A stretch of DNA of 64,000 nt, from NCBI RefSeq assembly GCF_018325905.1, contig NZ_AP021901.1, positions 1,178,001-1,242,000 on the forward strand. The letters are read 5' to 3'. The notes under the pieces were generated by a model, which was not told the DNA's origin, ran no database searches, and saw only the letters and a list, made by a program, of their open reading frames with translations. Below, piece by piece: positions 34,263-42,821 of the stretch; position 1 is the stretch's first letter; each line of letters starts with the position of its first letter. Position numbers and translations under genes: made by a program. The stretch comes from Pseudomonas sp. St316. Its GTDB lineage: Bacteria; Pseudomonadota; Gammaproteobacteria; Pseudomonadales; Pseudomonadaceae.

Positions 34263-35759
34263 TTACATGGCGCAGACGACGCGGTTGCGTCCGCTGGCCT
34301 TGGCTTGGTACAGCGCCTTGTCCGCGGCGAACAACAGTTGTTGAAGCTCGCCATACGGTCCGTTTACCCAAGTGGCGATGCCGATACTCACCGTCATCGG
34401 CGCTTCACCCTCGGTCACCGGTGGCAGCTGTTCCACCGCCTCGCGGATGTGCTGGGCCATGGTGAACGCGCCAGCCGTGGTGGTTTCCGGCAGCACCACC
34501 GAGAATTCCTCGCCCCCGTAGCGTGCCGCCAGGTCGGCGGGGCGACGAACATGTTTGCCGATCAACTGTGCCAAGGCTCGCAAGGCATCATCACCGCGTT
34601 GATGGCCATGGCGATCATTGAATGCCTTGAAGTGATCGGCATCGATCATCAGCACAGACAAAGGTTGCCCCGAACGTTGGGCGCGCAGCCATTCCTGTTG
34701 CAACGTCTCGTCCAGAGTCCGCCGGTTGGCCAGTCCTGTAAGGGAGTCGACGGATGCCAGTTGGGCCAATTCCCGTTCAGCTCTGTAGCGGCGTCGCAAT
34801 TCGCGGCGCAGCAGCCAGGTGAGCCAGAGCAAACCGATGCACAGTGCGCCAGTGGCGCCACTGACCAGCAATGCCGTGCGTTGCCATGACGCGAACACCT
34901 CTTGAGAGGAGAGCGCCACCACGACGATTAACGGCAGGCTGCCCACCTGGGAAAAGGTGTACAGGCGCTGCGTCTGGTCGACACTGGAAATGCTGGTAAA
35001 ACTGCCGTTACCTTCGCGCAGAATGCGTACGAAGTTCGGTCGCTTGCTGAAATCCTTGCCAATCATGTCGTCGGCCAGAGGCGGTTCCTGGGCCAACACA
35101 ATCCCATCGCGGCTGACCAGGTTGACCGTACCCCCATGACCGATGTTCAGACTCTTGAACAATTGGTTGAAGTAGTTGAGGCGCATCGCGGCCTCGGCCA
35201 CGCCCATGAATTCGCCTCGTTCGTCGCTCAGTCGATAGCTGAAACTGATGCTCCATTCCTGTGCATGACTTCTGGAGCGGAATGGACGGCTGATCATCAT
35301 GCTCGGGCTTGGATCCTGGACATGGGACTGGAAATACTCCCGATCGGCATAGTTGCCTTTGCGCGGCGTGATAGAGGCGGAGTCAGCGATCACATCGCCG
35401 TGTTTGTCCAGCAGCAGGATGTCGCCTTTGTAGGGGGCGGCGGTGGCCCGGTCGAACAGCGCCAAATGGCGAATCGCCGGCGATATGTCTTTCAGGTCTT
35501 CGCGTTTGGCTGCGCTGACCAAACCTTGCAGCGACAGATCGTAGAGCTCCGCGTTACGCAGCACATCGGCGTCAATCAGTTGCACGATATTGGTCGCCGC
35601 ACGCGTCGCTTCCTGTTGTGCGGCGGCATGTTCGCGAATCAACAGGAACGTCACGATGCTCAGGATCGCAATGACAACCAGCGAGCTGGCCAGTACGAGT
35701 ACCCGTTCCGAACGTATCGAAGGCGGGGTGTTGCCGGGTGTCGCACTGCGCGCGCTCAT
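34263..35759 (-). CDS. membrane diguanylate cyclase with periplasmic sensor domain
   Basis: 498 residues from the ATG at 35759 (MSARSATPGNTPPSIRSERV); the frame is open to 36056 and the exact start is uncertain. Membrane helix 1 (VLVLASSLVVIAILSIVTFLL) is followed by a periplasmic Cache-like sensor of about 240 residues and helix 2 (TALLVSGATGALCIGLLWL). A C-terminal GGDEF domain follows. The catalytic motif is GGEEF (about 415-419). The inhibitory site RxxD lies exactly five residues before it (RPAD-LAARY-GGEEF), so a product-inhibited, active cyclase making c-di-GMP is likely. The ligand is unknown. It stands alone, converging on lpxC. Confidence 0.9.
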   Translation of the reverse strand: MSARSATPGNTPPSIRSERVLVLASSLVVIAILSIVTFLLIREHAAAQQEATRAATNIVQLIDADVLRNAELYDLSLQGLVSAAKREDLKDISPAIRHLALFDRATAAPYKGDILLLDKHGDVIADSASITPRKGNYADREYFQSHVQDPSPSMMISRPFRSRSHAQEWSISFSYRLSDERGEFMGVAEAAMRLNYFNQLFKSLNIGHGGTVNLVSRDGIVLAQEPPLADDMIGKDFSKRPNFVRILREGNGSFTSISSVDQTQRLYTFSQVGSLPLIVVVALSSQEVFASWQRTALLVSGATGALCIGLLWLTWLLRRELRRRYRAERELAQLASVDSLTGLANRRTLDETLQQEWLRAQRSGQPLSVLMIDADHFKAFNDRHGHQRGDDALRALAQLIGKHVRRPADLAARYGGEEFSVVLPETTTAGAFTMAQHIREAVEQLPPVTEGEAPMTVSIGIATWVNGPYGELQQLLFAADKALYQAKASGRNRVVCAM

Positions 35760-35991
35760 GGGGCCGATGTCTGCATTGTCATGTGGCTGGGATCCGTCCC
35801 AAAGGATTGCAAACCGGCAATGAACCAGATGCTGGCCTTTTGCTGATTGTGCTTGGATCGGTGAGGGCGGGCAATCAGTGTTTGCGCAATAAATGGGTAG
35901 GAGCTGCCGGAGGCTGCGGTCAGTCGATTTTGACCGAGTTGGCTTTCGCCCAGCATTCAGTGCAGGAAAAGATCGAACCTTTATGGCTGTC

Positions 35992-37353
35992 TCAGGCTGG
36001 CAAGCGGATCCCGAACGTGTTGGTGCCCTGGTCGCTGAGCACAAATACATCGCCACCGTGCATCAGTGCGATCGCCTTGACGATGGCCAGCCCCAGCCCA
36101 TGGTTGGCGCCACTGTTGCTGCGCGAGGCATCGACGCGATAGAAGCGTTCGAACAGGCGCGGCAGGTGCTCGCCGGCAATCGGTTCTCCGGGGTTGGTGA
36201 CCGCGAGCGTGATCTGGTCGCCAAGGGCTTCGATGTGCACGTCGATCACTTGCCCTGGGGCGGTGTGCTGTACGGCGTTGCTCAGCAGGTTGATCAGCGC
36301 CCGACGCAGGTGGGCGATCTCGATGTTGGCCTGGGCATCGCCGCTGACCCGGACCTGGACCTGGGCGTCTTCGAGAATGAAGTCCAGGTAGTCGAGGGTG
36401 GTCGCTACTTCGCCGGCCAGGGAGGTGCTGGTCAGTTTGGTGGCCTTGCTGCCCTGGTCGGCGCTGGCCAGGAACAGCATGTCGTTGATGATCGAGCGCA
36501 GCCGCTCCAACTCCTCGAGATTCGATTGCAGTACTTCGAAGTAGTGTTCGGCCGAGCGCCCCCGGGTCAGTGCCACTTGGGTCTGGCCGATCAGGTTGGT
36601 CAGGGGCGAGCGTAATTCATGGGCGACGTCGGCATTGAACGATTCCAGCCGCGAGTAAGCCTGTTCGACCCGGTCGAGGGTGGCGTTGAAGGAACTGACG
36701 AACTGGCTCAGCTCCGGCGGCAAGGGTGATAGCTGCAAGCGCCCGGACAGGCGGGGCGGGGCCAGGCGCAGGGCTTCATCGGACAGCTTGATCAGCGGCT
36801 TGAGGCCGATGCGCGCGACCCAGTAGCCGAGCAACGAAGCCAGGAGCACGCCGATAATCGCCAGGCTCACCAGCGCCACCAACAGGCGATGCTGGGTCTG
36901 GTAGAAGGTCTCGGTGTCGATGCCAATCATGAAGCGCAGCGGTGGGCGTTGGTCCTTGGCCGGAAACTGGCTCACCAGCACTTTCATCGGATACGGCCGG
37001 TGGGGCAGTTTCAAGTCGCGCTTGCCCAGCGGGCCCTCGGCGAAGGCACGGATCTGCGCATCAGGGGCGCCGTATTCAAAGCGTGGGTCGCCGCTGACGA
37101 TCCAGAACTGGATGCGTTTGTCTTCTTCCCCCAACAGCCGCAGCTTGTTATTGATCTTCACCCAGTGTTCGGGGGTGCCATAGCGCCCGACCGTCGATTC
37201 CAGCACGCTGTAGCGCGCATCGAGTTCGGCTTCCGGCAACAGGCCCAGGCCCTTCGCAACTTGCTGGTACAGCGCACCGCCGATCAACAGGAACACCAAC
37301 GCGGCCACCAGCGTGAACATTGCGCTCAGGCGCAGGGCGAGACTGTTACTCAC
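35992..37353 (-). CDS. heavy-metal-type sensor histidine kinase
   Basis: 453 residues from a GTG at 37353, which overlaps the upstream response regulator by 8 bases. Membrane helix 1 (SAMFTLVAALVFLLIGGALY) is followed by a periplasmic region of about 125 residues and helix 2 (LLVALVSLAIIGVLLASLLG). HAMP, the H-box with H245 (FNADVAHELRSPLTNLIGQT) and an ATP-binding domain (SNSGANHGLGLAIVKAIALM) complete it. The architecture is that of CusS/CopS/CzcS kinases. The longer open frame runs through the regulator gene in another frame and is discounted. It is the last gene of the efflux operon; the actual signal, metal or otherwise, is not shown by sequence. Confidence 0.9.
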   Translation of the reverse strand: MSNSLALRLSAMFTLVAALVFLLIGGALYQQVAKGLGLLPEAELDARYSVLESTVGRYGTPEHWVKINNKLRLLGEEDKRIQFWIVSGDPRFEYGAPDAQIRAFAEGPLGKRDLKLPHRPYPMKVLVSQFPAKDQRPPLRFMIGIDTETFYQTQHRLLVALVSLAIIGVLLASLLGYWVARIGLKPLIKLSDEALRLAPPRLSGRLQLSPLPPELSQFVSSFNATLDRVEQAYSRLESFNADVAHELRSPLTNLIGQTQVALTRGRSAEHYFEVLQSNLEELERLRSIINDMLFLASADQGSKATKLTSTSLAGEVATTLDYLDFILEDAQVQVRVSGDAQANIEIAHLRRALINLLSNAVQHTAPGQVIDVHIEALGDQITLAVTNPGEPIAGEHLPRLFERFYRVDASRSNSGANHGLGLAIVKAIALMHGGDVFVLSDQGTNTFGIRLPA

Positions 37354-38020
37354 TGCGGCTCTCCAGCACGTAGCCCATGCCGCGAATCGTGTGCAGCAGC
37401 TTCTGCTCGAACGGTCCATCGAGCTTGGCTCGCAAGCGTTTGATCGCCACTTCCACCACGTTCGCGTCACTGTCGAAGTTGATGTCCCAGACCATTTCGG
37501 CAATGGCGGTTTTCGAGAGGATTTCACCCTGGCGGCGAGCCAGCACACTGAGCAGGGAGAACTCCTTGGCCGTCAGGTCCAGGCGCTGGCCGGCGCGTGT
37601 GGCCTTGCGGCTGATCAGGTCGATCCACAGGTCGGCGATGCTCACCTGCACCGGTTCATGGCCGCCGCTGCGACGCGTCAGGGCTTGCAGGCGGGCTACC
37701 AGTTCGAGGAAGGAGAAGGGCTTGCCCAGGTAGTCATCGGCGCCGTCGCGCAAGCCCTTGATGCGATCCTCGACCCGTTCCCGGGCGGTGAGCATGATCA
37801 CCGGTGTCTGCTTGCGGGCGCGCAGGGCCCGCAGTACGCCGAAGCCGTCCAGGCCCGGCAGCATCACGTCGAGCACGATCACCGCGTAGTCGGTTTCCAG
37901 GGCCAGGTGCAGCCCCTCGATGCCGTCCGGCGCCACGTCCACGGTATAGCCCTGTTCGGTCAGGCCACGGTGCAGGTAGTCCGCGGTTTTTTCTTCGTCT
38001 TCGATAATCAGAACGCGCAT
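37346..38020 (-). CDS. OmpR-family response regulator
   Basis: 224 residues. The receiver domain (1-115) has the acidic pocket E7-D8 (LIIEDEEKT), phospho-acceptor D51 (VIVLDVMLPGLDGFG), the Thr/Ser of IMLTARE and Lys of YLGKPFSF. The C-terminal winged-helix DNA-binding domain has LTAKEFSLLSVLARRQGEIL and FDSDANVVEVAIKRLRAKLD. It is closest in style to CusR/CopR-type regulators. It starts 9 bp after the RND pump gene and overlaps the kinase gene. A CusR-like box lies upstream of the operon (42381-42400). Confidence 0.95.
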   Translation of the reverse strand: MRVLIIEDEEKTADYLHRGLTEQGYTVDVAPDGIEGLHLALETDYAVIVLDVMLPGLDGFGVLRALRARKQTPVIMLTARERVEDRIKGLRDGADDYLGKPFSFLELVARLQALTRRSGGHEPVQVSIADLWIDLISRKATRAGQRLDLTAKEFSLLSVLARRQGEILSKTAIAEMVWDINFDSDANVVEVAIKRLRAKLDGPFEQKLLHTIRGMGYVLESRSE

Positions 38021-38029
38021 GGCCCTGCC

Positions 38030-41000
38030 TCAGTGGTCTGTGCTCGCCAGCGCCGCCGTCGGCGCCGACCCTGGCTGATGGGTGGGCCGATGGAACAGTC
38101 GCTCCAGCCACAAGTATATGACCGGTGTGGTGAACAGCGTCAGCGCCTGGCTCACCAGCAGGCCGCCCACCACCGCGATACCCAGGGGCTGGCGCAGCTC
38201 TGCGCCGGGGCCATAGCCGAGCATCAGCGGCAAGGCACCGAGCAGGGCCGCCAGGGTGGTCATCATGATCGGTCGGAAGCGTGTCAGGCACGCCTGGAAA
38301 ATCGCCTCCTGGGGCGTCATGCCTTGGTTGCGTTGGGCGTCGAGGGCAAAGTCGATCATCAGGATGCCGTTCTTCTTGACGATCCCGATCAGCAACACCA
38401 GCCCGATCAGCGCCATGATCGAAAAGTCCTGGCCCAGCAGCCAGAGCATGATCAGCGCGCCGAGGCCGGCCGAGGGCAGGGTAGAGATGATCGTCAACGG
38501 GTGCACGAAACTCTCGTAGAGCACGCCGAGGATGATGTACACGGCCACCAGCGCGGCGAGGATCAGCCATGGCTGGCTCGCCAGCGAGCTCTGGAAGGCC
38601 TGGGCCGCGCCTTGGAAGTTGCCGGTGATGGCGGCCGGCATGCCGATTTCGTTCTTTGCCTGGTCGAGCAAGAGCACCGCGTCCCCCAGGGCCACGCCGG
38701 GCGCCAGGTTGAACGACAGGTTGGCAGCCGGGAACATGCCGTCATGGGCAATGGACAACGGGCCATTGCTCGGCGCATCGAAGCGGGCCAGGGCCGAGAG
38801 CGGCACCATTTCCCCACTCAGGGGCGAGCGCAGGTAGAAATACGCCAGGCTTTCGGCCTTGCCCCGTTGCGCGGTGTCGAGCTCCAGGATCACGTTGTAC
38901 TGGTTGGTCTCGGTCTGGAATTCATTGATCTGCCGTTGGCCGAAGGCATCATACAGGGCCTGGTCGACATCGGTGGCGGTGAGGCCGAAACGTGCCGCCG
39001 CGCTGCGGTCGATGTTGATGTGGGTGATGCTGCCGCCCAGTTGCAGGTCGTTGGAGATGTCACGGAACGCCGGGTTGCCACGCAGCTTGTCGGTGAGTTT
39101 TTGCGTCCAGGCGTTGAGGCTCGGCCCGTCGTTGCTCTTGAGCACGTATTGATATTGGGCGCGACTGGGGCCGGAGCTGAGGTTGATGTCCTGTCCGGCC
39201 CTGAGGTACAGCACTACGCCGGGGATTTTCAGCAATTGCGGGCGGATCCGGTCGATGAAGCCGCTGGCCGACACGTCACGCTCGCCACGGGGCTTGAGGG
39301 CGATCCAGAAGCGGCCGTTGGCGATGGTCTGGTTGTTGCCCGAGACACCGACGGAATGGGAGAAGGTCTGCACCGCCGGGTCGGCGGCGACGATTTCGGC
39401 CAGGGCCTTGTGCTTGGCGACCATGTCCGGGAACGACACATCGGCGGCGGCTTCGCTGGTGCCCAGTATCAGGCCGGTGTCCTGTACCGGGAAGAACCCC
39501 TTGGGGATGAACACGTAGCCCACCACCGCCAGCGCCAGTGTCAGGCCGAACACGCCGATCATCAGTTTCTGATGGGCCAGGGCCCGACGCAGGCCGTGCT
39601 CGTACCCGCTCAGCAGGCGTTCGCCGAACCCGGGTCTGCCGTGGGCAGGGTGCACCGGGGCGCGCATGAACAGCGCGGCCAGGGTCGGCGCCAAGGTGAG
39701 CGACACCACCACTGAAATCAGGATGGTCGAGGTGGCGGTCAGGGCAAATTCCTTGAACAGGCGCCCGACCACACCGCCCATGAACAGCAGTGGAATGAAC
39801 GCGGCGATCAGCGAGAAGCTGATGGACACCACGGTGAAGCCAATTTCGCCGGCTCCCTTCATCGCCGCTTCACGCATGCCATCGCCGGCTTCCAGGTGCC
39901 GGTGGATGTTCTCCACCACCACAATCGCATCGTCCACCACGAACCCCACCGAGATGACGATCGCCACCAGGGTCAGGTTGTTCAGGCTGAAACCCATCAC
40001 GTACATCAGGGCGAAACTGGCGGTCAGCGACACCCCCAGCACCGCCGAGACAATCAGGGTCGCCGAGAGCTGGCGCAGGAACAACGCCATCACCGCGACC
40101 ACCAGCAGCACCGCGATCAGCAAGGTGATTTCCACCTCATGCAGCGAGGCGCGGATGGTCTGGGTGCGGTCGATCAGCACCTTGACCTGCACCGCGGCCG
40201 GCAACATGGCTTGCAGGGTAGGCAGGGCTGCCTGGATGCGGTCGACGGTCTCGACGATGTTCGCCCCTGGTTGGCGGAAGATCACCAGGTTGACCCCGGG
40301 CTCGTTGTCGGACCAGGCCTGGACGTAGGCGTTTTCCGAGCCGTTGACGACCTTGGCGATGTCCTTGAGGTGAACCGGCGCGCCGTCCTTATAGGACACG
40401 ATCAGCTCACCGTACTCCTCAGGCTGGAACAACTGGTCGTTGGTGGACAGGGTGGAAATGCTCGAATCGCCGTACAGGGCGCCCTTGGCCAGGTTGAGGC
40501 TGGCCTGCTGGAGCGCCAGGCGGATGTCCGCCAGGGTCAGGCCGATGGCGGCGAGCCGGTCAGCCGAGGCCTGGACCCGGATCGCCGGACGCTGCTGGCC
40601 GGTGATGTAGATTTGTCCTACGCCATCGATCTGGCTGATCTGACGCGAGAGCAGGGTTTCGACATAGTCGCTCAGCTCGGTGCCGGGCATCAGGGAGGAG
40701 CTGACGCTGAGGATCAGCACCGGGCTGTCGGCGGGGTTGACCTTGCGCCAGGTCGGCAGGTTCGGCATGTCGTTGGGCAGTTTGCCGGCGGCGGTGTTGA
40801 TCGCCGCCTGCACTTCCTGGGCAGCGGTGTCGATGCTTTTATCGAGGCTGAATTGCAGGATCAGGTTGGTCGAGCCCAGGGCGCTGCTGGAGGTCATCTG
40901 GGTGATGCCGGGAATGGCGCTGAATTGCACTTCCAGCGGCGTCGCCACCGACGAGGCCATGGTTTCGGGACTGGCCCCAGGCAACTGCGCGTTAACCTGG

Positions 41001-41146
41001 ATGGTCGGGAATTCCGCCTCCGGCAACGGCGCGACGGGCAGGCGAGGAAACGCGATCACGCCCAGCAGTACCAGGGCAAACGTCAGCAGCACCGTGGCGA
41101 TGGGGTGGTCGATGCACCACGCCGAAACCGAGCCGCGGCCCTTCAC
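38030..41146 (-). CDS. RND efflux transporter, inner-membrane pump (HAE1/MdtBC-like)
   Basis: 1038 residues from the GTG at 41146 (MKGRGSVSAWCIDHPIATVL), overlapping the adaptor stop (GTGA). Twelve helices and two large periplasmic loops follow the RND plan. Helix 4 holds the proton-relay Asp pair (SVGFVVDDAIVVVENIHRHL), and the motifs VAPLPEAEFPTIQVNAQLPG and LIGIVKKNGILMIDFALDAQ are present. The likeness is to multidrug (HAE1, MdtB/C) rather than heavy-metal (HME) pumps, because of the helix-4 motif. No outer-membrane factor gene is in this operon, so it probably borrows one. Downstream genes encode its regulator pair. Confidence 0.93.
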   Translation of the reverse strand: MKGRGSVSAWCIDHPIATVLLTFALVLLGVIAFPRLPVAPLPEAEFPTIQVNAQLPGASPETMASSVATPLEVQFSAIPGITQMTSSSALGSTNLILQFSLDKSIDTAAQEVQAAINTAAGKLPNDMPNLPTWRKVNPADSPVLILSVSSSLMPGTELSDYVETLLSRQISQIDGVGQIYITGQQRPAIRVQASADRLAAIGLTLADIRLALQQASLNLAKGALYGDSSISTLSTNDQLFQPEEYGELIVSYKDGAPVHLKDIAKVVNGSENAYVQAWSDNEPGVNLVIFRQPGANIVETVDRIQAALPTLQAMLPAAVQVKVLIDRTQTIRASLHEVEITLLIAVLLVVAVMALFLRQLSATLIVSAVLGVSLTASFALMYVMGFSLNNLTLVAIVISVGFVVDDAIVVVENIHRHLEAGDGMREAAMKGAGEIGFTVVSISFSLIAAFIPLLFMGGVVGRLFKEFALTATSTILISVVVSLTLAPTLAALFMRAPVHPAHGRPGFGERLLSGYEHGLRRALAHQKLMIGVFGLTLALAVVGYVFIPKGFFPVQDTGLILGTSEAAADVSFPDMVAKHKALAEIVAADPAVQTFSHSVGVSGNNQTIANGRFWIALKPRGERDVSASGFIDRIRPQLLKIPGVVLYLRAGQDINLSSGPSRAQYQYVLKSNDGPSLNAWTQKLTDKLRGNPAFRDISNDLQLGGSITHINIDRSAAARFGLTATDVDQALYDAFGQRQINEFQTETNQYNVILELDTAQRGKAESLAYFYLRSPLSGEMVPLSALARFDAPSNGPLSIAHDGMFPAANLSFNLAPGVALGDAVLLLDQAKNEIGMPAAITGNFQGAAQAFQSSLASQPWLILAALVAVYIILGVLYESFVHPLTIISTLPSAGLGALIMLWLLGQDFSIMALIGLVLLIGIVKKNGILMIDFALDAQRNQGMTPQEAIFQACLTRFRPIMMTTLAALLGALPLMLGYGPGAELRQPLGIAVVGGLLVSQALTLFTTPVIYLWLERLFHRPTHQPGSAPTAALASTDH

Positions 41147-42300
41147 GGTTGCGGCTCCGAGGTCTTGGCCAGGGCGGGCGGATCGCTGAGCACCTGGATG
41201 TGGCTGCCTGGCTTGAGCCGTGACTGACCGTCGCTCACCAGTTGGTCGCCAGCGTTCACCCCTTTGATGATGTGCATGTCGCTGTCCTGGTAAACCATGA
41301 CCACCGGCACGCTCTCGACCTTGTCGCCCTTGATCCGGTACACGAAGTGTTGCTCCAGCCCGCGCTGGACCACGGTGGGAGGTACCACCAGGGCGTCCTT
41401 GTCGAGGGCGGTCTGGATCTTCAGTGTCACCAGTTGCCCGGGCCACAGCCGTTGGGCGGCGTTGTTGAATTCAGCCTTGGCCCGCAGGGTCCCGGTGTTG
41501 GCGTTGATCTGGTTGTCGATGAGGCTCAGGCGCCCCTCGCCGAGCAGTTCCCCGGTGGCGCCGTCGGCACCGATATAGGCCTTGACCAAGGCTTGCTCGG
41601 GCGCCGCGATCAACCGTTGCAAGGTGGGCAGCATTTGCTGGGGCAGGGAGAACTCCACGGCGATCGGGTCGATCTGGGTCACCGTGAACAGGCCTTCGGT
41701 GTCGCTGGTACGCAGGAAGTTGCCTTCATCCACATTGCGAATGCCGACGCGACCGCTCACCGGGGAGCGGATCTGGGTGTAGGACAGTTGCACCTGCGCC
41801 GAGTCGATGGCCGCCTGGTTGCCCTGGGCGGTGGCCTTGAGCTGGTTGACCAGCGCCTGCTGCTGGTCGTAGGTCTGCTTCGAGACGCCGTCATCGACGC
41901 TCAGTAATTTGTAGCGCTTGAGATTGACCTGGGCCACCGCCAGCTGCGCCTGGCTCTCGCCGAGTTGGGCCCGGGCCTGGTCGAGGCTGGCGCGGATCGA
42001 ACGATCGTCGATGGTCGCCAGCAGGTCACCCTTCTTGACCAGTTGCCCTTCCTTGACCTGCAGTTGGGTTAGGATGCCGTCGATCTGCGGCCGGATGACC
42101 ACGCTGTGCAGCGACAGGACCGTACCGATGCCGCTGGCAAAGCGCGGTACATCCTTTTGCACCACGCTGACGACCCGCACCGGAACGGCGGCCGGTGCGC
42201 TGGGCTTGGTGGTCACGGGCTTGAGCACAAACCAGAGGACGAGGGCCGCCAGGGCGACCAACAGCACGACGAGCAGGACGGTTTTCTTCTGGGTGTGCAT
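41143..42300 (-). CDS. RND efflux periplasmic adaptor (MdtA-like membrane fusion protein)
   Basis: 385 residues. An N-terminal anchor (TVLLVVLLVALAALVLWFVL) is followed by the first lipoyl half (VVIRPQIDGILTQLQVKEGQ), a helical hairpin (about 105-165) and the second lipoyl half (IRSPVSGRVGIRNVDEGNFL). Beta-barrel and membrane-proximal domains end at about residue 370. It couples the pump to an outer-membrane channel. It is the first gene of the operon adaptor-pump-regulator-kinase. The probable -10 (TATAAG on the minus strand, around 42342-42348) and the regulator box lie just upstream. Confidence 0.93.
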   Translation of the reverse strand: MHTQKKTVLLVVLLVALAALVLWFVLKPVTTKPSAPAAVPVRVVSVVQKDVPRFASGIGTVLSLHSVVIRPQIDGILTQLQVKEGQLVKKGDLLATIDDRSIRASLDQARAQLGESQAQLAVAQVNLKRYKLLSVDDGVSKQTYDQQQALVNQLKATAQGNQAAIDSAQVQLSYTQIRSPVSGRVGIRNVDEGNFLRTSDTEGLFTVTQIDPIAVEFSLPQQMLPTLQRLIAAPEQALVKAYIGADGATGELLGEGRLSLIDNQINANTGTLRAKAEFNNAAQRLWPGQLVTLKIQTALDKDALVVPPTVVQRGLEQHFVYRIKGDKVESVPVVMVYQDSDMHIIKGVNAGDQLVSDGQSRLKPGSHIQVLSDPPALAKTSEPQP

Positions 42301-42380
42301 GGATATGAAGGGCCGGTTCGGGACACAGGAGTTGGAGCTTTCTTATATAGCGTTACGAGCCGGTCAGGAAGGTGACGGCT

Positions 42381-42400
42381 AACTGACAGGCTTGTCAGTT
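42381..42400. promoter_or_regulatory. perfect palindrome resembling a CusR/CopR box
   Basis: AACTGACA-GGCT-TGTCAGTT, a perfect inverted repeat 81 bp upstream of the adaptor start. E. coli CusR and PcoR recognise TGACA-N4-TGTCA, and this site has the same half-sites and spacing. It lies next to the expected -35 region of the minus-strand promoter, fitting an activator. Confidence 0.6.
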
Positions 42401-42536
42401 TTGTCCCGGCTTGCTGTCAGATGAATGGTTGTGCCAGATGAAACTGCCCTGCGCGCGGCGATATCGGGCAGGTATACTGGCGCCTTTCGCGGCTCGCCCT
42501 TCGGGCCCGACTTGCATGCATGACCCGGAGCCTTAC

Positions 42537-42794
42537 ATGACTTCCCCGACACCTTCGCCAGCCGATGAACTCCCTGGCGGTGAACAGGCCGATTTGTCCG
42601 ACAGCGATGTTTCCAGCGCCGAGGACGCCAAAGCGGCGATTCCTGCCTTCAAATTCCCGTTCAAACCCGGTGAACTGGCTGCGGCCAAGGGCGCCGGCCA
42701 GCAGCCGTGGTACAAGAACGGCGCGAAGAATGGCCATACCAAGACCCCGGGTGCCGCGCCTCCCGGCACGCGTCGTTCGATGGGCAAGCGCTGA
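42537..42794 (+). CDS. small hypothetical protein
   Basis: 85 residues, start ATG at 42537 with CGGAG 7 bp upstream; an in-frame ATG at 42516 is possible. The protein is of low complexity. It has an acidic N-terminal half (GGEQADLSDSDVSSAEDAKA), a central FKFPFKPGELAAAKGAG, then a basic tail (NGHTKTPGAAPPGTRRSMGK). No signal peptide or membrane helix is visible. It is not recognised. The reasonable ribosome-binding site and an amino-acid composition unlike the antisense frame make it a probable real gene. Neighbours (efflux operon diverging, LysR converging) give no hint of function. Confidence 0.6.
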   Translation: MTSPTPSPADELPGGEQADLSDSDVSSAEDAKAAIPAFKFPFKPGELAAAKGAGQQPWYKNGAKNGHTKTPGAAPPGTRRSMGKR

Positions 42795-42821
42795 CATCAT
42801 CCTTCACGCACGGGGGCGACT

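Noticed and set aside
37313..39715. 800-codon open frame antisense to the RND pump gene
   Set aside because: Long antisense frames are expected in GC-rich DNA with strong third-position bias. It has no family motif, a His/Gln/Gly/Arg-rich composition, and overlaps a clear transporter gene.
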